A stretch of DNA of 64,000 bases from Pseudomonadota bacterium (GCA_023423975.1 JAFAEO010000080.1:1-64000); one strand, 5' to 3'. Positions 41,394 to 52,098 are shown, numbered from the stretch's first letter. Numbers and translations are program-made. The notes: generated by a model not told the origin, from the sequence alone.

Positions 41394-42752
41394 ATGTTAG
41401 ATCCTGTTTTACTGCGAAAAGAGCTTCCCCTTGTCATCGCTGCGCTCAAGCGCCGCAACGTCGATTTTGACCAGGCCCGCTTCAATCAGCTCGAAGCCCG
41501 GCGCAAAGATGTGCAAATCCAGACCGAAACCCTGCAGGCACAGCGCAACGCGCTGGCCAAGCAAATCGGCCAGCTCAAGTCGCGTGGGGAAGATGCCAGT
41601 GCCGTCATGGCCGAATCGCAGGCGCTGCCCGGTAAACTCAAGGCGCTGGAAGAAGAACTGGCTGGAATTCGCAGCGAGCTGGACGGCTGGCTTATGACGA
41701 TTCCCAACCTGCCGCACAGCTCTGTGCCCCAGGGTAAGGACAGCGACGACAACGTCGAGGTCCGGCGCTGGCTGGGTACCCAGGCGGGCTATGTGACTGA
41801 CCACAGCGAACCGCCAGCCAAGGGTTTCGAGACCCAGGATCATGTGACGGTGGGCGAACGCCTTGGCCTGGAATTTGATACGGCAGTCAAGCTCACCGGT
41901 GCGCGCTTTTCTTTCATGCGCGGCGGCATGGCGCGCCTGCATCGCGCGCTGGCCCAGTTCATGCTGGACCTGCACACGAACGAGCATGGCTATACCGAAT
42001 GCTACACACCGTACATTGTTAATAGCTCAACCCTGCTGGGCACCGGCCAGTTGCCCAAGTTCAAGGACGATATGTTCTGGGTGACCAAGGGTGGCGAAGA
42101 TGAACCGCAGACCGATCAGCAGGGCAAGCCGATAGAAAAGGAAGATCTTTATCTGATCTCCACATCGGAAATTACGCTGACCGCTACGGTCAAGAACGAA
42201 ATTGTGCCCGGCGCCAGCCTGCCTTTGCGCCTGACGGCGCATACACCGTGTTTTCGCTCTGAAGCCGGCAGCGGCGGTCGTGATACCCGGGGCATGATCC
42301 GTCAGCATCAGTTCGACAAAGTGGAAATGGTGCAGATTGTCCATCCGGACACCTCCTATGATGCGCTGGAGCAAATGGTCGGGCATGCCGAAAAAGTGCT
42401 GCAGTTGCTGCAACTGCCTTATCGTGTCATGCAATTGTGCACTGGCGATATGGGTTTTGGCGCCGCCAAAACGTACGATCTGGAAGTCTGGATTCCGGCG
42501 CAGAATACCTGGCGCGAAATTTCCTCTGTCTCCAATTGCGAAGCCTTCCAGGCTCGACGCCTGCAAGCACGTTTCCGCAACGAACAGGGCAAGACCGAAT
42601 ACCTGCATACGCTTAACGGCTCTGGCCTGGCAGTGGGACGCACACTGGTGGCGCTTATTGAAAACTATCAGCAGGCCGACGGTAGCATCGACATCCCCCA
42701 GGTATTGCGTCCCTACATGGGTGGTCTGGCACGCCTGACTCCTGCAGCTTAA
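41394..42752 (+). CDS. serS: Seryl-tRNA synthetase
   Basis: SerS charges tRNA-Ser (and initiates selenocysteine charging where present). The 452-residue protein has the N-terminal coiled-coil arm (about 28-105). The class II catalytic core follows, with motif 2 HTPCFRSEAGSGGRDTRGMIRQHQFDKVE and motif 3 NGSGLAVGRTLVALIENYQ. The start MLDPVLLRKE is usual. A TATAAT at about 41346 provides a -10 element. Confidence 0.97.
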   Translation: MLDPVLLRKELPLVIAALKRRNVDFDQARFNQLEARRKDVQIQTETLQAQRNALAKQIGQLKSRGEDASAVMAESQALPGKLKALEEELAGIRSELDGWLMTIPNLPHSSVPQGKDSDDNVEVRRWLGTQAGYVTDHSEPPAKGFETQDHVTVGERLGLEFDTAVKLTGARFSFMRGGMARLHRALAQFMLDLHTNEHGYTECYTPYIVNSSTLLGTGQLPKFKDDMFWVTKGGEDEPQTDQQGKPIEKEDLYLISTSEITLTATVKNEIVPGASLPLRLTAHTPCFRSEAGSGGRDTRGMIRQHQFDKVEMVQIVHPDTSYDALEQMVGHAEKVLQLLQLPYRVMQLCTGDMGFGAAKTYDLEVWIPAQNTWREISSVSNCEAFQARRLQARFRNEQGKTEYLHTLNGSGLAVGRTLVALIENYQQADGSIDIPQVLRPYMGGLARLTPAA

Positions 42753-42768
42753 GTGATCGTGGTCAAGC

Positions 42769-42794
42769 CCTGCCGGGCGGCGGTAGCCGGCAGG
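42769..42794 (+). terminator. Hairpin after serS
   Basis: CCTGCCGG and CCGGCAGG form a perfect 8-bp stem 17 bp after the stop. T-rich sequence appears only further on (TTTTTT at 42852), next to a second, weaker stem. Termination here is probable but not certain. Confidence 0.5.
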
Positions 42795-42894
42795 CAGACC
42801 CGATTTACCATGAAGTATTGACGACGTTCCGGGCCTCTGAAGGGAGCGGCGTTTTTTCCTGATTCATCAAACATTCCATTCAAGGTTGTCCGTC

Positions 42895-43665
42895 ATGCTT
42901 TTCCTGCTTTCCCCTGCAAAAAAACTCGATTACGACTCTCCTGTTTCTACCAACACCCATACCCAGCCTCTTTTTATCAAACGCTCCGCAGAGCTGATCA
43001 AAGTGCTCAAAACCAAGAGCGCCGACGATATCGCGGGACTGATGAAGCTGAGCGCGGCGCTATCCGAGCTGAACGTGCAGCGGTACGCTGAGTGGAAACC
43101 GAAGTTTGACCAGAAAAATTCCCGCCAGGCCGTGCTAGCCTTCAATGGCGACGTGTATGAAGGCCTGGCGGCAGAGACGCTGAGCGAATCACAACTGACA
43201 TGGGCCCAGGAACACGTGGCTATTCTGAGTGGTCTGTATGGCGTGCTGCGGCCGCTGGACCTGATGCAGCCTTATCGGCTGGAAATGGGCACACGCCTGC
43301 AGACTGCCCGTGGCAAGAATCTGTATGAGTTCTGGGGGTCGGAGATCGCCCAATACCTGAATGAACGCCTGGCCGATCAGACTTCGCGCATCGTAATCAA
43401 CCTGGCCTCTGAAGAATACTTCAAGGCAGTTGACGGCAAGGCGCTGGATGCTCGCGTTATCCAGTGTGTTTTCCAGGACTACAAAAACGGTGTCTACAAA
43501 ATTATCAGTTTCAATGCCAAGCGCGCGCGCGGGCTGATGGCGCGGTTTGCCATCGAGACCAAAGCGAAAACGCCGGCGGCCTTAAAAAAGTTCAATGTCG
43601 AAGGCTATGCCTTTGCCGCCGAGCAGTCTTCGGAAGACAAACTGGTCTTCCGGAGAAAACAATGA
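42895..43665 (+). CDS. yaaA: Peroxide stress protein YaaA
   Basis: YaaA (DUF328/UPF0246) limits free iron and oxidative DNA damage in E. coli and binds DNA. The 256-residue protein has the family start MLFLLSPAKKLDYDSP and AFNGDVYEGLAAET. It also carries the LSGLYGVLRPLDLMQPYRLEMGT segment and YKIISFNAKRARGLMARF. The ATG at 42895 follows AAGG with a ten-base spacer. The last codons overlap the MFS gene start (ATGA), so the two are translationally coupled. Confidence 0.93.
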   Translation: MLFLLSPAKKLDYDSPVSTNTHTQPLFIKRSAELIKVLKTKSADDIAGLMKLSAALSELNVQRYAEWKPKFDQKNSRQAVLAFNGDVYEGLAAETLSESQLTWAQEHVAILSGLYGVLRPLDLMQPYRLEMGTRLQTARGKNLYEFWGSEIAQYLNERLADQTSRIVINLASEEYFKAVDGKALDARVIQCVFQDYKNGVYKIISFNAKRARGLMARFAIETKAKTPAALKKFNVEGYAFAAEQSSEDKLVFRRKQ

Positions 43666-44894
43666 GCCGTCAGGCTGCGATAAGGATTTTTGTACTGTTT
43701 GCACTGGGCTACTTTCTGTCCTATGTGTATCGTGGCCTGAATATCGGCTTTGCGCCGTTTCTGTCGCGCGAAATGGATCTGACGGCCAGCGATCTGGGCC
43801 TGCTGACCAGCTTTTACTTTATCGGCTTTGCCCTGGCCCAGTTGCCGGCCGGGCTGGCACTGGACCGCTATGGCGCACGTCGCACCGATGCGATTCTGCT
43901 GCTGGTGGCTGCGGCCGGGACGGTACTTTACGGCATGACGCATACCATGCAGGGGCTGATTATCGGTCGTATTATGATCGGCGTGGGCGTCTCGGTCTGC
44001 CTTGGCGCGGGCTTTCTGGCAATAGCCCAGAATTTCCCTTCCTCGCGCTGGCCGCTACTCAATGGCCTGATGGTGGCGTTGGGCGGCATGGGCGGCGTGG
44101 TGGTTGGTACGCCGCTGGCGGTGCTGCTGACGCAATACACCTGGCGGGAAATCAGCGTCGGCATGGCCGTATTCACCATTGCCGTGGCTGCCGTCATCTG
44201 GCTGCTGGTGCCCGAATCGAAGCAGCGGATGGCGCAGCATGAGTCGGTGTCCAAGCAAATCCATGGTGTGCGTATTATCTTGAAGAATGCGGTGTTCTGG
44301 CGCGTGGTGCCTTTTCCATGCGCCGTGGGCGGCGCCTTCTATGCAGCCCAGTCGCTGTGGGTCAAACCGTATCTGACCGATGTCTCCGGATTAACCGCGC
44401 GTCAGGCCGACAGCCTGGTGTCCATGCTGGGGCTGACCATGGTGGCCGGCACGGTTATCACTGGTCTGGTGGCGCGCCGCATTGAACGTTACGGCCTGGG
44501 CTTGCGGGCCTTTTGCGGGCTGGGGATGACGCTGTTCGTACTGGTGCAATTGCTGATCCTGTTCAGGGTGCCCCTCTCGCCGTCGCTGATCTGGGGCGCC
44601 TATGGGTTTGTCGCCGCCAGTTGCATTCTTGCCTATGCCTTGCTGGCCGAGGTCTTTCCACGCAAGGTTGTGGGTCGCGTGACGACCGCTTTCAACATGA
44701 TTTTTTTCATCAGTATTTTTTCCATGCAGGTTGGCGTCGGGTTCGTCCTGGATTTCTGGCCCGCAACGGACGGTCATTATCCTGCCGTGGCGCACCTGAC
44801 CGGCTGGGGCATCATGATTGCAATCCAGTTGGTGTCGGCGATCCTGTATTTCTGGCCTGGCGCCCTTAAAGTGGATGAGCAGCTGTTCGAATAG
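43662..44894 (+). CDS. Major facilitator superfamily transporter
   Basis: This 410-residue polytopic protein has 12 predicted hydrophobic helices. The MFS loop 2-3 signature appears as GLALDRYGARRTDAILLL, and helix 4 carries GRIMIGVGVSVCLGAGFLA. It resembles the phthalate-permease-like/anion-symporter side of the family, but the substrate cannot be read from sequence. The start overlaps the yaaA stop. Long open extensions upstream in the same frame lie inside yaaA and were rejected. Confidence 0.88.
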   Translation: MSRQAAIRIFVLFALGYFLSYVYRGLNIGFAPFLSREMDLTASDLGLLTSFYFIGFALAQLPAGLALDRYGARRTDAILLLVAAAGTVLYGMTHTMQGLIIGRIMIGVGVSVCLGAGFLAIAQNFPSSRWPLLNGLMVALGGMGGVVVGTPLAVLLTQYTWREISVGMAVFTIAVAAVIWLLVPESKQRMAQHESVSKQIHGVRIILKNAVFWRVVPFPCAVGGAFYAAQSLWVKPYLTDVSGLTARQADSLVSMLGLTMVAGTVITGLVARRIERYGLGLRAFCGLGMTLFVLVQLLILFRVPLSPSLIWGAYGFVAASCILAYALLAEVFPRKVVGRVTTAFNMIFFISIFSMQVGVGFVLDFWPATDGHYPAVAHLTGWGIMIAIQLVSAILYFWPGALKVDEQLFE

Positions 44895-45083
44895 ACGGCC
44901 ATAGATTTCGCACATGCACGGAGCCTGGCAGCAGGCCACCATGGGGCCGGTCGCAGCAGTGCGGCAACAAGCTGCGCAGTTAATAACGATAAACGATCGG
45001 CGATTGACGATGTGCCATGTGTGAACGCGTTCATGCCGGCCTGCGGGCTGGCTGCCCGATTCTGCCGACAGGGTTTGTCGCGA

Positions 45084-47273
45084 TTACATCAAGCCAATAT
45101 TGGTCGCCTGCTGGCGGATACGCAGCGCTGCCTGTTGCATCTGTTTGAGCGGAAAAACCAGGCTGCCGTACTGGCCTTCGGTCTCAATTTGCGACGGCGC
45201 CTCGGTAATGGCCTGCGCGTCCTTGTCCAGCAAGTCAGAGACGTTGGTGAGGGTCTGCTGCATATTGGGCGGTATTTTGTCCAGGCCGGCCAGTACCGGT
45301 GCAATCGCGGCGATCTGACTGGCTACGGCATCGGTCTGCACCAGAATCGTGTTCAGTTCCTTAATATGGATCTGCTTGGATTTAGGTTCGTTCATCATCC
45401 GGTAAAAGCTGTCTGCGAACGCGCCAAAGGCGGTGTGCATATTTTTTCGAGACAGTTGTGCCTGCACATAGCGTTCGTTGTCGGCCGTTGATACTTTCTG
45501 TTCAGGGTCTGCGTGAACCGACGTGATGTACGCCTGCACGGCCAGAATATAGTCATGCGCGGCCGCTATGGCCTCCTGCGCCAGCGGCATGATGCGCTGC
45601 TTTTCCCACCAGGGCAGAATAGAGCCGCAGGCGAAGGCCAATACACACCCGGCCAGGGTATCGAGCGCGCGTTCGCCGATAATCAGCAGGTTGCCCGGGC
45701 TCAGGAAGTGAAAGGCGATCAGGATATAGATCGTCATCAACAGCGAGCTAAGCGGATAGTTGGTCAATACGAAAGCATTGCCCAGCACCATCGCCGGAAT
45801 CATGATTGCAATAAGAATAAACGGGTTGCTGGTCAGATTAAACAGTGCAATGGTGATCAGGCAGCCGGCCAGCGTGCCGACCAGCCGGCCGATCGTGCGC
45901 TGGCGCGTGAGCGCGAACCCGGGCCGCATGATAATGAGCACCGTCAGGATGATCCAGTAACTGTGCGAGGTAAATGCGCGCACAATTGCCGAGTGCCCAT
46001 AGACAAGACTGACGACCGTGGAAATGAGCAGCACCAGGGTAACTACAAATGTGGTGCGCAAGGCGTAACGGAAAATGGACGAATTCAGATTCAGATTGCG
46101 CTTGAAGGGGGTCAGGGTAATGGCTTGCGGTGTAATAAAACGGCGCAGCGTGTTATCCCGCTTCAGGCTATTGACCGGCTCAAGGCGTGAGCCGCGCAGG
46201 TTATCGGCAATGCGGTCTACAAACCGGCTGGCATTACGCAGGCGGCGCACAATCTGCACCACCAGCAGATAGGTTTCCGGTTCCGTGCGCTGGATGCCAT
46301 CCTGTTTCAGTTGCAGCAGCTCATATTCCATGGCGCGTAACTCCGCCCTGACGCTGTTGCGATAATCCACCGGCTTGTTGCGCGCCAGGCTATAGGCGGT
46401 CCGGTTCAGGGTGCGACTGATCTTGAACAGGGTATCGCGCATGAACAGCAGGATGTCATGATCCTGAAAGCGCGCGCGCAAGGTGGCATAGTCGGTCTGC
46501 GATGCCACCATGGTATCGAGCAGGGCAATCATGTCGATAAAGACATTCCACAGCAAAATACGCTGCTGGTCGCTGGCATCGTTGTCGCGGGGCAGATTGC
46601 GCAGCACGACATCGCGTGCGCTCTGGTGCTGTTCTGTCATCGCGATCATTTGCGGAATCAGGCGTCGATAGCTGTCGTCCAGATTCTTGTGGGTGTCGTA
46701 AAAATCAGCGCGCGTACTCACATAAGATGCCGTGGCATACAGGGCAGCGGCCAGAGTCTGCCTTTCTTCGCGCAGCTTGAACAGGTGACTGATGGAGGTG
46801 CTGTACAGGATGTAGAAAACGCCGCCCATGGCCGTATAGCTGGTATGAGTGAGCGCCTCGTCCACCGACATCGGGGTGTGCATGGACAGCATCATCTGCA
46901 ACAGGCACCCGAATCCGATCAGCCCGCCGCGGCGCCCATAGACTGACAGCATGGAATAGAAGAATACCTGGGCGGATACGACCAGCCAGAGCAGGGCGGG
47001 ATAGGGGCTGGCCAGCCCGGTGATCAATCCCGAGATCTGCCCCAGTACAATACCGCCCAGCATTTCGTTCAGGCGCGAGCGCTTGGTGCCCCCTACCTGA
47101 TCAATAATAGCCGGACACAACGCCCCGGTGGCCAGCGCCACGCCTATCATGGGCTCGTTGAAAAAACCGGCCATCACCAGTACCGGCAGCAGTACCCCCG
47201 TGGCCTGGCGCGTTCCATGGAAAAGATGGGAACTGTAGAAGAATTTGACGAAATTTTCCGCGCGAATATCCAT
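45084..47273 (-). CDS. yccS: YccS/FUSC-family inner-membrane protein
   Basis: The 729-residue protein has two sets of membrane helices (about 20-140 and 375-510), each followed by a soluble helical domain. This is the layout of YccS/YhfK and fusaric-acid-resistance (FUSC) proteins. The second set contains SYWIILTVLIIMRPGFALTRQRTIGRLVGTLAGC, the most conserved FUSC block. The function is unproven; relatives are proposed aromatic-acid exporters. The ATG at 47273 was chosen because upstream codons to 47357 are not hydrophobic or conserved. No strong ribosome site is visible. Confidence 0.87.
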   Translation of the reverse strand: MDIRAENFVKFFYSSHLFHGTRQATGVLLPVLVMAGFFNEPMIGVALATGALCPAIIDQVGGTKRSRLNEMLGGIVLGQISGLITGLASPYPALLWLVVSAQVFFYSMLSVYGRRGGLIGFGCLLQMMLSMHTPMSVDEALTHTSYTAMGGVFYILYSTSISHLFKLREERQTLAAALYATASYVSTRADFYDTHKNLDDSYRRLIPQMIAMTEQHQSARDVVLRNLPRDNDASDQQRILLWNVFIDMIALLDTMVASQTDYATLRARFQDHDILLFMRDTLFKISRTLNRTAYSLARNKPVDYRNSVRAELRAMEYELLQLKQDGIQRTEPETYLLVVQIVRRLRNASRFVDRIADNLRGSRLEPVNSLKRDNTLRRFITPQAITLTPFKRNLNLNSSIFRYALRTTFVVTLVLLISTVVSLVYGHSAIVRAFTSHSYWIILTVLIIMRPGFALTRQRTIGRLVGTLAGCLITIALFNLTSNPFILIAIMIPAMVLGNAFVLTNYPLSSLLMTIYILIAFHFLSPGNLLIIGERALDTLAGCVLAFACGSILPWWEKQRIMPLAQEAIAAAHDYILAVQAYITSVHADPEQKVSTADNERYVQAQLSRKNMHTAFGAFADSFYRMMNEPKSKQIHIKELNTILVQTDAVASQIAAIAPVLAGLDKIPPNMQQTLTNVSDLLDKDAQAITEAPSQIETEGQYGSLVFPLKQMQQAALRIRQQATNIGLM

Positions 47274-47640
47274 ACACCAAACCAGTGAAAAGACGCAGGC
47301 TCCCCGGTGCCGGTCGCAGGCAGGCGACAGGCAGTGCCCACAGAGGCGACACAGCAAAGAGTCCTATTGTACCGTTGCCCGACGATAAATTTGCGCATAA
47401 TGAATATTCCCGATTGCGTTTGGTGTTGCAATGGGGTACATTTGAGGACTATACCTGCGCACAATCCGTCGCCGGTATCTACGGACACCCTGTTTTAGCT
47501 ATCCGCTTCAATTGCAGTGCGCCTTAAACTTAACGAACAATAGCGGTTATTCGTGCCAAAAGCGTGAATAAACGTCTCCATTTCGAACTCTCCCGCACCT
47601 GGTGTGCGCGCAGACCCAGATTGATGGCCAGGCTGGTACA
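47274..47640. other. Intergenic region between yccS and the ilvB leader
   Basis: No convincing gene. It must contain the divergent promoters of yccS and ilvB. A short frame starting near 47400 has no run of branched-chain codons, so it does not look like a classical attenuator peptide. Confidence 0.45.
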
Positions 47641-47739
47641 TCAATGTCTGCAGGTGGCGTTCCTCCGTGAGGAACAAAGCGCTGCAGATGTTGACGGATC
47701 CCGCTGACGCCGCAGGTCACCGGACCAATCAACGCGGGA
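47641..47739 (+). promoter_or_regulatory. Structured leader of the ilvBHC operon
   Basis: The first element is an extended stem: TCAA/TTGA, a 2x2 internal loop, TCTGCAG/CTGCAGA, an internal loop, then GTTCCTC-CGT-GAGGAAC (47641-47694). Immediately after, TCCCGC/GCGGGA (47699-47704 with 47734-47739) encloses GGTC-ACCG-GACC. Both lie just upstream of the ilvB ribosome-binding site (AAAGGAA, about 47753). This is a likely cis-regulatory RNA. No leader peptide rich in Ile, Leu or Val is seen. Confidence 0.55.
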
Positions 47740-47763
47740 ATGCTGGTTATGAAAGGAAATAAC

Positions 47764-49482
47764 ATGGAACTCAATGGCGCCGATATCGTCGTGCGCTGCC
47801 TGGCCGAAGAGGGCGTCGAGCACGTTTTCGGTTATCCTGGTGGCGCGGTGCTCTACATTTACGACGCAATCTATAAACAGAAAGACTTCAAGCATATTCT
47901 GGTGCGACACGAGCAGGCTGCCGTGCACGCTGCCGATGCCTATTCACGCTCCTCGAACAAAGTCGGGGTGTGTCTGGTCACCAGCGGCCCGGGCCTGACC
48001 AATGCGGTCACCGGTATTGCCACTGCCTACATGGATTCCATCCCGCTGGTCATCATCAGCGGACAGGTACCCACCAAGGCTATTGGCGAAGACGCCTTCC
48101 AGGAATGCGATACGGTTGGCATTACCCGACCCTGTGTCAAACACAATTTCCTGGTTCGCGACGTCAAAGACCTGGCCGATACCATGCGCAAGGCATTCTT
48201 CATTGCCCGCACCGGTCGTCCCGGCCCGGTTCTGGTCGATATCCCCAAGGATATCTCCATGACCATGTGTAAATACGCGCCACCCAAGTCTGAAATCAAG
48301 ATGCGCTCCTACTCACCTGTGGTCAAGGGCCACCTGGGGCAGATCAAAAAGGCCGCCCAGTTGCTGGCGGGCGCCGAGCGTCCCATGATTTACGCGGGCG
48401 GCGGGGTCATCCTGTCCGATGCATCCGATGAGCTGCGCGAATTGGTGCGGCTCAGCGGCGCACCGGTGACCACCACGTTGATGGCGCTGGGCGCGCAGAA
48501 CCCGGATTCTGATCAGTATCTGGGCATGCCGGGCATGCATGGCACGTATGAAGCCAATATGTCCATGCAGAACTGCGACGTGCTGATCGCTGTCGGCGCG
48601 CGCTTTGACGATCGCGTAATCGGCAATACCAAGCACTTTGCACAAGCCCAGCGCAAAATCGTTCATATCGATATCGATCCATCGTCCATTTCCAAGCGGG
48701 TGAAGGTTGATATTCCCATTGTGGGCAATGTTCGGGAAGTGCTGCAGGAAATGAATCCGCTGGTAGCCGATGCGCTGGCCGAACAGAAAAGCAGCCGCTC
48801 GCTGCAGGCTTGGTGGAAACAGATCAATGAATGGCGTGGGCGCGATTGCCTGAAATACGATCATGGCAGTGAGCTGATCAAGCCGCAATTTGTCATTGAA
48901 ACCCTGTGCAAGGTCACCGAAGGCAATGCTTTCGTTACCTCGGACGTGGGCCAGCACCAGATGTGGGCGGCGCAATATTATCGATTCAACCACCCGCGGC
49001 GCTGGATCAATTCCGGCGGCCTGGGCACCATGGGTGTCGGCCTGCCATACGCCATGGGTGTGCAGATGGCGCATCCCGATGCGCAAATTGCCGTGGTAAC
49101 CGGAGAAGCATCAATCCAGATGAACATCCAGGAACTGGCCACCTGCACGCAGTACCATTTCACGCCAAAAGTGCTGTGCCTGAACAACCGTTACCTGGGC
49201 ATGGTGCGCCAATGGCAGGAAATCGACTATCAATCGCGCTACTCCGAGTCGTATATGGACTCGATCCCCGACTTCGTCAAACTGGTCGAAAGCTATGGCC
49301 ACATCGGTCTTCAGATCGATAAGCCGGCAGATGTCGAGCCGGCTATCAAGGAAGCTTTCGGCAAGCACAAAGACCGTCTGGTCTTCCTGGACTTCATCAC
49401 TGACCGGACCGAAAACGTCTGGCCAATGGTCAAGGCAGGCAAGGGCCTGACCGAAATGTTGCTGGGTTCAGAAGACTTGTAA
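47764..49482 (+). CDS. ilvB: Acetolactate synthase, large (catalytic) subunit
   Basis: This TPP- and FAD-dependent enzyme condenses two pyruvates, or pyruvate with 2-oxobutyrate, in valine/leucine/isoleucine synthesis. The 572-residue protein has GADIVVRCLAEEGVEHVFGYPGGAVL with the catalytic Glu in ILVRHEQAAVHAADAYSRSS. The FAD middle domain follows, then the TPP motif GEASIQMNIQELATCTQYHFTPKVLCLNN. The ATG at 47764 has AAAGGAAATAAC upstream; earlier in-frame ATGs (47740, 47749) overlap that site. The small subunit follows after 9 bp. Confidence 0.96.
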   Translation: MELNGADIVVRCLAEEGVEHVFGYPGGAVLYIYDAIYKQKDFKHILVRHEQAAVHAADAYSRSSNKVGVCLVTSGPGLTNAVTGIATAYMDSIPLVIISGQVPTKAIGEDAFQECDTVGITRPCVKHNFLVRDVKDLADTMRKAFFIARTGRPGPVLVDIPKDISMTMCKYAPPKSEIKMRSYSPVVKGHLGQIKKAAQLLAGAERPMIYAGGGVILSDASDELRELVRLSGAPVTTTLMALGAQNPDSDQYLGMPGMHGTYEANMSMQNCDVLIAVGARFDDRVIGNTKHFAQAQRKIVHIDIDPSSISKRVKVDIPIVGNVREVLQEMNPLVADALAEQKSSRSLQAWWKQINEWRGRDCLKYDHGSELIKPQFVIETLCKVTEGNAFVTSDVGQHQMWAAQYYRFNHPRRWINSGGLGTMGVGLPYAMGVQMAHPDAQIAVVTGEASIQMNIQELATCTQYHFTPKVLCLNNRYLGMVRQWQEIDYQSRYSESYMDSIPDFVKLVESYGHIGLQIDKPADVEPAIKEAFGKHKDRLVFLDFITDRTENVWPMVKAGKGLTEMLLGSEDL

Positions 49483-49491
49483 GGGGAAACC

Positions 49492-49986
49492 ATGAAACAC
49501 ATTATCTCCATTCTGCTGGAAAATGAGCCCGGTGCGCTGTCCCGTGTGGTGGGCCTGTTCTCGGCCCGGGGCTACAACATTGAAACGCTTACTGTTGCGC
49601 CAACCGAAGACGCGACACTGTCACGCCTGACAATCATGACTGCCGGTTCTGACGACGTTATCGAACAGATCACGAAACACTTGAACCGTCTGGTCGATGT
49701 GGTTAAAGTAGTCGATCTGACCGAAGGGGCTCACGTCGAGCGTGAACTCATGCTGGTCAAAGTTCGTGCGGTGGGCAAGGAGCGCGAAGAAATCAAGCGC
49801 CTGGCCGACATCTTCAGGGGGCATATTGTGGATGTGACTGATAAGTCCTACACAATTGAACTGACGGGTGTACAGGAAAAGATCCAGGCGTTTCTGTCTG
49901 CGCTGGATCGCAGTGCGATCCTGGAAACGGTTCGTACAGGCGTCTCCGGTATCGGGCGCGGCGAACGTATCCTGCGGGTGATGTAA
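49492..49986 (+). CDS. ilvH: Acetolactate synthase, small (regulatory) subunit
   Basis: IlvH activates the large subunit and confers valine feedback inhibition through its N-terminal ACT domain (HIISILLENEPGALSRVVGLFSARGYNIETL). The C-terminal domain contains VERELMLVKV and FRGHIVDVTDKSYTIELTG. The 164-residue length is usual. An AGGGGAAACC site precedes the ATG. Confidence 0.96.
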   Translation: MKHIISILLENEPGALSRVVGLFSARGYNIETLTVAPTEDATLSRLTIMTAGSDDVIEQITKHLNRLVDVVKVVDLTEGAHVERELMLVKVRAVGKEREEIKRLADIFRGHIVDVTDKSYTIELTGVQEKIQAFLSALDRSAILETVRTGVSGIGRGERILRVM

Positions 49987-50048
49987 TCTGGTGGTAAGCG
50001 CAGTAAGCAGACATTCAAACAAATTTAACTAAATTCTTGAGGCTTTAA

Positions 50049-51065
<1,017 letters not shown>

Positions 51066-51073
51066 GAGTAGGC

Positions 51074-51111
51074 TTTTGCGCCAGAGGCTGGTTTTTCAGT
51101 TCTGGCGCAAG
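51074..51111. terminator. Inverted repeat after ilvC
   Basis: TTGCGCCAGA and TCTGGCGCAA form a perfect 10-bp stem with a loop of about 16 bases. There is no T-run on the + side, but AAAA/TTTT flanks give weak bidirectional character. Confidence 0.5.
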
Positions 51112-51200
51112 GCGACTGCCAAATGGCAGACGCCAGGGCGTACAAAAAACAGGCATGCGTGCGGTTCCGCCATAGACGGGAGCGTGCCATATCCTGGTTC

Positions 51201-51225
51201 AAAACCTCTGTTTATCAGAGGTTTT
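51201..51225 (+). terminator. Terminator upstream of the solute-binding-protein gene
   Basis: AAAACCTCTG-TTTAT-CAGAGGTTTT is a perfect 10-bp stem followed by CTCATTCTT. It ends only 23 bp before the next start codon, so it could also act as an attenuator of that gene. Confidence 0.65.
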
Positions 51226-51248
51226 CTCATTCTTAAGGTCGGCAAGCT

Positions 51249-52028
51249 ATGAATATCAAAACCCTTATCGCGGCAGGCGTACTGGCCGCCAGCACGTTTG
51301 GCGCACCTGCCTTTGCTCAGGATGTGCTCAAAGTGGGCGTCGAAGCCCTGTACCCGCCATTTGAAAGCAAAACACCCGATGGCAAGCTGGTCGGTTTTGA
51401 CGTCGAGCTCAATGATGCGGTCTGTGCCAAGCTGCAGGCCAAGTGTGAATGGGTCGAGACCAGCTTTGACGGGCTGATCCCCGCGCTCAATGCACGTAAA
51501 TTCGATTACATCAACTCGGCAATGAATATTACCGAACCACGCCAGAAAGTCATCGACTTTACGGTGCCCATTTATGACGTTCCAAGCCAGTTGATCGCCA
51601 AAAAAGGTTCGGGCCTGCAGGCCACGCCGGAAAGCCTGAAAGCCACGATTGTCGGGGTCCTGCAGGGATCGGCGCAGGAAGCCTTCGTCAAGAAGCACTG
51701 GGCGCCCAAGGGCGTAAAAATCGTCTCGTACGCCTCACAGGATCAGATTTATCAGGATCTGCAAAGCAATCGCATCCAGGCTGCGGTGCAGAAAACCCCA
51801 AGCGCAGTGAGCGCTTTTCTGGAAAAACCCGCTGGCAAGGACTACGAGGTGACGGGCGCACCTCTTGACGATACCTCGGTATTGGGGGTGGGTACCGGCT
51901 TCGGTATACGCAAGGGCAATGATGAACTTAAAAAGCGCCTTGACGGCGCGATTGATGCCCTCAAGAAAGATGGTACGATAAGCAAACTTACGCAAAAATA
52001 TTTCAACGCCGACTGGGTCGCCAAATAA
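51249..52028 (+). CDS. Amino-acid ABC transporter solute-binding protein (HisJ/ArgT type)
   Basis: This 259-residue periplasmic protein has a signal peptide (cleavage near PAFA-QDVLK). The family-3 binding-protein pattern is VGVEALYPPFESKTPDGKLVGFDVELNDAVC, WVETSFDGLIPALNARKFDYI and a closing IDALKKDGTISKLTQKYF. The likely ligand is a basic or polar amino acid. No permease or ATPase gene is adjacent, so it must share a transporter encoded elsewhere. It is followed after 70 bp by an aminotransferase. Confidence 0.88.
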   Translation: MNIKTLIAAGVLAASTFGAPAFAQDVLKVGVEALYPPFESKTPDGKLVGFDVELNDAVCAKLQAKCEWVETSFDGLIPALNARKFDYINSAMNITEPRQKVIDFTVPIYDVPSQLIAKKGSGLQATPESLKATIVGVLQGSAQEAFVKKHWAPKGVKIVSYASQDQIYQDLQSNRIQAAVQKTPSAVSAFLEKPAGKDYEVTGAPLDDTSVLGVGTGFGIRKGNDELKKRLDGAIDALKKDGTISKLTQKYFNADWVAK

Positions 52029-52048
52029 GTCCAGAGCGCAGCAAGCGC

Positions 52049-52074
52049 AACCGGCCCGGGCGGCCGGTTTTTTT
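52049..52074 (+). terminator. Terminator after the solute-binding-protein gene
   Basis: AACCGGCC-CGGGC-GGCCGGTT is followed by a T-run; the stem has eight perfect pairs. Confidence 0.88.
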
Positions 52075-52098
52075 CATTCCGTTTATCAGGGAACGATC

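Noticed and set aside
47274..47640. Possible ilv leader peptide gene
   Set aside because: The short frames present have no cluster of Ile, Leu or Val codons and no strong ribosome site.
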